IMG/VR virus record: IMGVR_UViG_3300008117_000004
Location: 62,001-126,000 of that record
Source: a virus
Reading direction: 5' to 3' (one strand)
Length of the DNA: 64,000 nt
Below, one piece after another: positions 62,418 through 64,000 of this stretch. The notes under the pieces were generated by a model that had not been told where the DNA came from, did not search any database, and saw nothing but the letters and a program-made list of their open reading frames with translations. Each line of letters opens with the position of its first letter. Within the stretch, counting starts at the first letter, position 1. The translations under genes and the position numbers were made by a program.

Positions 62418-62427
62418 TTAATATATA
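62418..62427 (+). promoter_or_regulatory. TTAATATATA promoter-like element
   Basis: It lies 19 bases before the TTG start at 62447, in the longer-spacing class, and supports that start. Confidence 0.5.
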
Positions 62428-62446
62428 AGAAAAATATATTATAGTT

Positions 62447-64000
62447 TTGGCAAGAAATCCTAGATATCAAATACATAATTTAGATACAGATGGTTATGGT
62501 AAGTTGGTTCAAATTATTGATGGTATTCTTTATGATGGTTTTGGAAATCAATTAATTTTTCAAGGTGGTGGTGGAACAGGAACCTCAGGGACATCAGGTG
62601 TTAATGGTAATAATGGTTTAAATGGATCTTCTGGTTATGGAGTACCATCTGGTGGTTCTACCGGTCAAGTTCTTGTTAAAGTTGATTCAACAAACTATAA
62701 TACACAATGGGTAACATTTTCTGGTGGTGGTAGCACATCCGGATCATCGGGAACAAGTGGTCCATCTGGAGCTAGTGGTGCTAATGGATCTAATGGTACA
62801 TCAGGAACCCGTGGATCTTCAGGAACTTCCGGTCCAGCAGGAGAAAATGGAACAAGCGGAACTTCTGGTATTGGATCTAATGGTACATCAGGAACATCGG
62901 CGATTGGTACATCTGGAACAAGTGGTGAAAAAGGAACTTCAGGAACAAGTGGTGAAAAGGGAACATCCGGAACTAGCGGTGGTGGTTCTGCTGGAACGAG
63001 TGGAACATCTGGTATTGGATCTAATGGTACATCAGGAACATCAGCGATTGGTACATCAGGCACGAGTGGTTTAAATGGATCTTCAGGAACAAGTGGCGAG
63101 AATGGAACATCAGGCACGAGTGGTACATCTGGTATTGGATCTAATGGTACATCAGGAACATCGGCGATTGGTACATCAGGAACAAGTGGTGAGAACGGAA
63201 CTTCCGGAATAAATGGATCTAACGGGACAGCTGGAACTTCTGGAATAAATGGCGTTAATGGTACATCTGGAACTTCCGGTGTAAATGGTTCATCAGGAAC
63301 TTCCGGAATAAATGGCGTTAATGGTACATCTGGGACTTCCGGTGTAAATGGTTCATCAGGAACTTCTGGATCTTCTGGAACTTCCGGAATAAATGGATCT
63401 AACGGGACATCTGGAACTTCCGGAATAAATGGCGTTAATGGTTCATCAGGAACTTCGGGTTTTAATGGCTCATCAGGGACATCAGGAACAAGTGGAGAAA
63501 ATGGAACTTCGGGTTCATCAGGAACTTCGGGTTTTAATGGCTCATCAGGTACATCAGGTAGTCAAGGTACATCAGGTAGCGCAGGAACTTCTGGAATAAA
63601 TGGTGGTGACGGATCTTCTGGAACATCCGGATCTTCTGGAACTAGTGGAATTACAGGAACAAGCGGTAGTGCAGGAACTTCCGGAACAAGTGCAACTAGT
63701 GGAAGCTCAGGAACATCAGGTAGTCAAGGAACAAGTGGAACATCTGGTATCGGATCTAATGGTACATCCGGCACAAGTGGAACATCAATGAGTGTATCCG
63801 GATCTAATAATGAACTTTTGACATCAGATGGTTCTGGTGGTATTGTTTCAGAATCTTTGATAACTTTTGATGGTGCTAAATTAAGTTTATTATATCAATC
63901 TGGTGATGAAGGAGGTGAAATATTATTAAATAAATCAGTTACTAATAATACACTTGATGGTGTGGGTATAACAATAGACTCTTATCGAAATAAAATAAGG
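62447..64000 (+). CDS. Collagen-like GTS-repeat tail fibre 2, 3' end beyond window
   Basis: The frame is open for 518 codons to the window end. No ATG is available: upstream TAA at 62426-62428 leaves TTG at 62447 as the best start (ARNPRYQIHNLDTDGYGKLV, then LYDGFGNQLIFQGG). That anchor matches fibre 1 (DGFGN). From about codon 98 the chain is almost only G-T-S, G-x-N-G and GIGSNGTSGTSAIGTSGTSG blocks until 63790. It then reads SVSGSNNELLTSDGSGGIVS and a folded domain starts. It is probably a second fibre or fibre tip protein. Confidence 0.75.
   Translation, partial: MARNPRYQIHNLDTDGYGKLVQIIDGILYDGFGNQLIFQGGGGTGTSGTSGVNGNNGLNGSSGYGVPSGGSTGQVLVKVDSTNYNTQWVTFSGGGSTSGSSGTSGPSGASGANGSNGTSGTRGSSGTSGPAGENGTSGTSGIGSNGTSGTSAIGTSGTSGEKGTSGTSGEKGTSGTSGGGSAGTSGTSGIGSNGTSGTSAIGTSGTSGLNGSSGTSGENGTSGTSGTSGIGSNGTSGTSAIGTSGTSGENGTSGINGSNGTAGTSGINGVNGTSGTSGVNGSSGTSGINGVNGTSGTSGVNGSSGTSGSSGTSGINGSNGTSGTSGINGVNGSSGTSGFNGSSGTSGTSGENGTSGSSGTSGFNGSSGTSGSQGTSGSAGTSGINGGDGSSGTSGSSGTSGITGTSGSAGTSGTSATSGSSGTSGSQGTSGTSGIGSNGTSGTSGTSMSVSGSNNELLTSDGSGGIVSESLITFDGAKLSLLYQSGDEGGEILLNKSVTNNTLDGVGITIDSYRNKIR
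62738..63790 (+). repeat. Gly-Thr-Ser triplet repeat array in fibre 2
   Basis: About 350 codons consist of Gly-x-Ser/Asn/Thr triplets. Three copies of a block of about 48 bases (starting near 62869, 63011 and 63131) encode IGSNGTSGTSAIGTSG, and two copies of GVNGTSGTSGVNGSSGTSG lie near 63250 and 63310. Third-position changes are few, so block duplication is recent. Confidence 0.85.

Noticed and set aside
62695-63117. Long antisense frame rich in Val-Pro-Asp-Val-Pro triplets opposite fibre 2 (and a similar one at 62037-62255)
   Set aside because: It is the mirror of the Gly-Thr-Ser triplet repeats and has no promoter element or independent start; repeat DNA leaves several frames open.

Overview
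This window is an AT-rich stretch of a large tailed-phage genome with T4-like (myovirus-type) features. The host is probably a member of the Bacteroidota. The phage assignment rests on a T4 gp26-like baseplate protein, a gp41/DnaB-type replicative helicase, a family B DNA polymerase, RuvC-like resolvase, thymidylate synthase, ribonucleotide reductase, tail fibres with collagen-like Gly-Thr-Ser repeats and many homing endonucleases. The host assignment is an inference. Start codons are preceded by A/T-rich sequence without Shine-Dalgarno motifs, and two sites match the Bacteroidota promoter form TTTG-N19/20-TAnnTTTG. Many other starts are preceded by a different motif, TTAATATATA, probably the phage's own (late?) promoter.

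Layout. 0-9.4 kb: RuvC-like resolvase, an HNH endonuclease, a retropepsin-like protease, a 1267-residue ankyrin-repeat protein and small proteins that share a short N-terminal tag. 9.4-15.2 kb: tail/fibre proteins on the minus strand, including two paralogues. 15.2-16.8 kb: adenine methyltransferase and baseplate protein. 16.8-19.7 kb: a Ro60 (TROVE-vWA) gene cut in two by an HNH gene, preceded by a structured, GC-richer non-coding region and an HNH relic. 19.8-23.7 kb: NrdA cut in two by a split intein with a GIY-YIG gene between the halves. 23.7-27.9 kb: gp41-like helicase cut in two by a second split intein, with a Vsr-like endonuclease gene between the halves. 27.9-34.1 kb: tagged proteins, an acidic protein, a DinG/XPD-like helicase and a HAD phosphatase. 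34.2-36.7 kb: a DUF723-type endonuclease directly downstream of a family B polymerase that ends before motifs B and C. 36.8-46.2 kb: nucleotide metabolism and repair (ThyA, Fpg/Nei-like), small HAD, a 2H phosphoesterase resembling anti-CBASS Acb1, an M20/M28/M42-like peptidase and a RimK-associated-type protease. 46.3-52 kb: glycosyltransferase, endonuclease, a divergent family-A-like polymerase and conserved proteins. 52.1-57.7 kb: three large multidomain glycosyltransferase/methyltransferase proteins, the last ending in a TibC-type heptosyltransferase domain. 57.7-64 kb: two structural genes and two giant Gly-Thr-Ser repeat fibres, the second running off the window.

How the parts fit together. 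Replication and nucleotide genes (NrdA, ThyA, PolB, gp41 helicase, DinG-like helicase, resolvase) are scattered on the minus strand. Three of them or their neighbours are fractured by mobile endonuclease genes: two are repaired by protein trans-splicing (inferred), one (Ro60) probably works as two chains, and one (PolB) lacks its second half in this window. At least thirteen otherwise unrelated proteins share an N-terminal tag like M-K-x-I/L-K/R-K/R-F-N-E. This resembles the T4 capsid-targeting sequence and suggests a set of head-packaged, possibly injected proteins. The glycosylation cluster lies directly before the Ser/Thr-rich fibres, which suggests phage-directed O-glycosylation of the fibres. 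No tRNA gene, CRISPR array, terminase, portal or major capsid gene was recognised.
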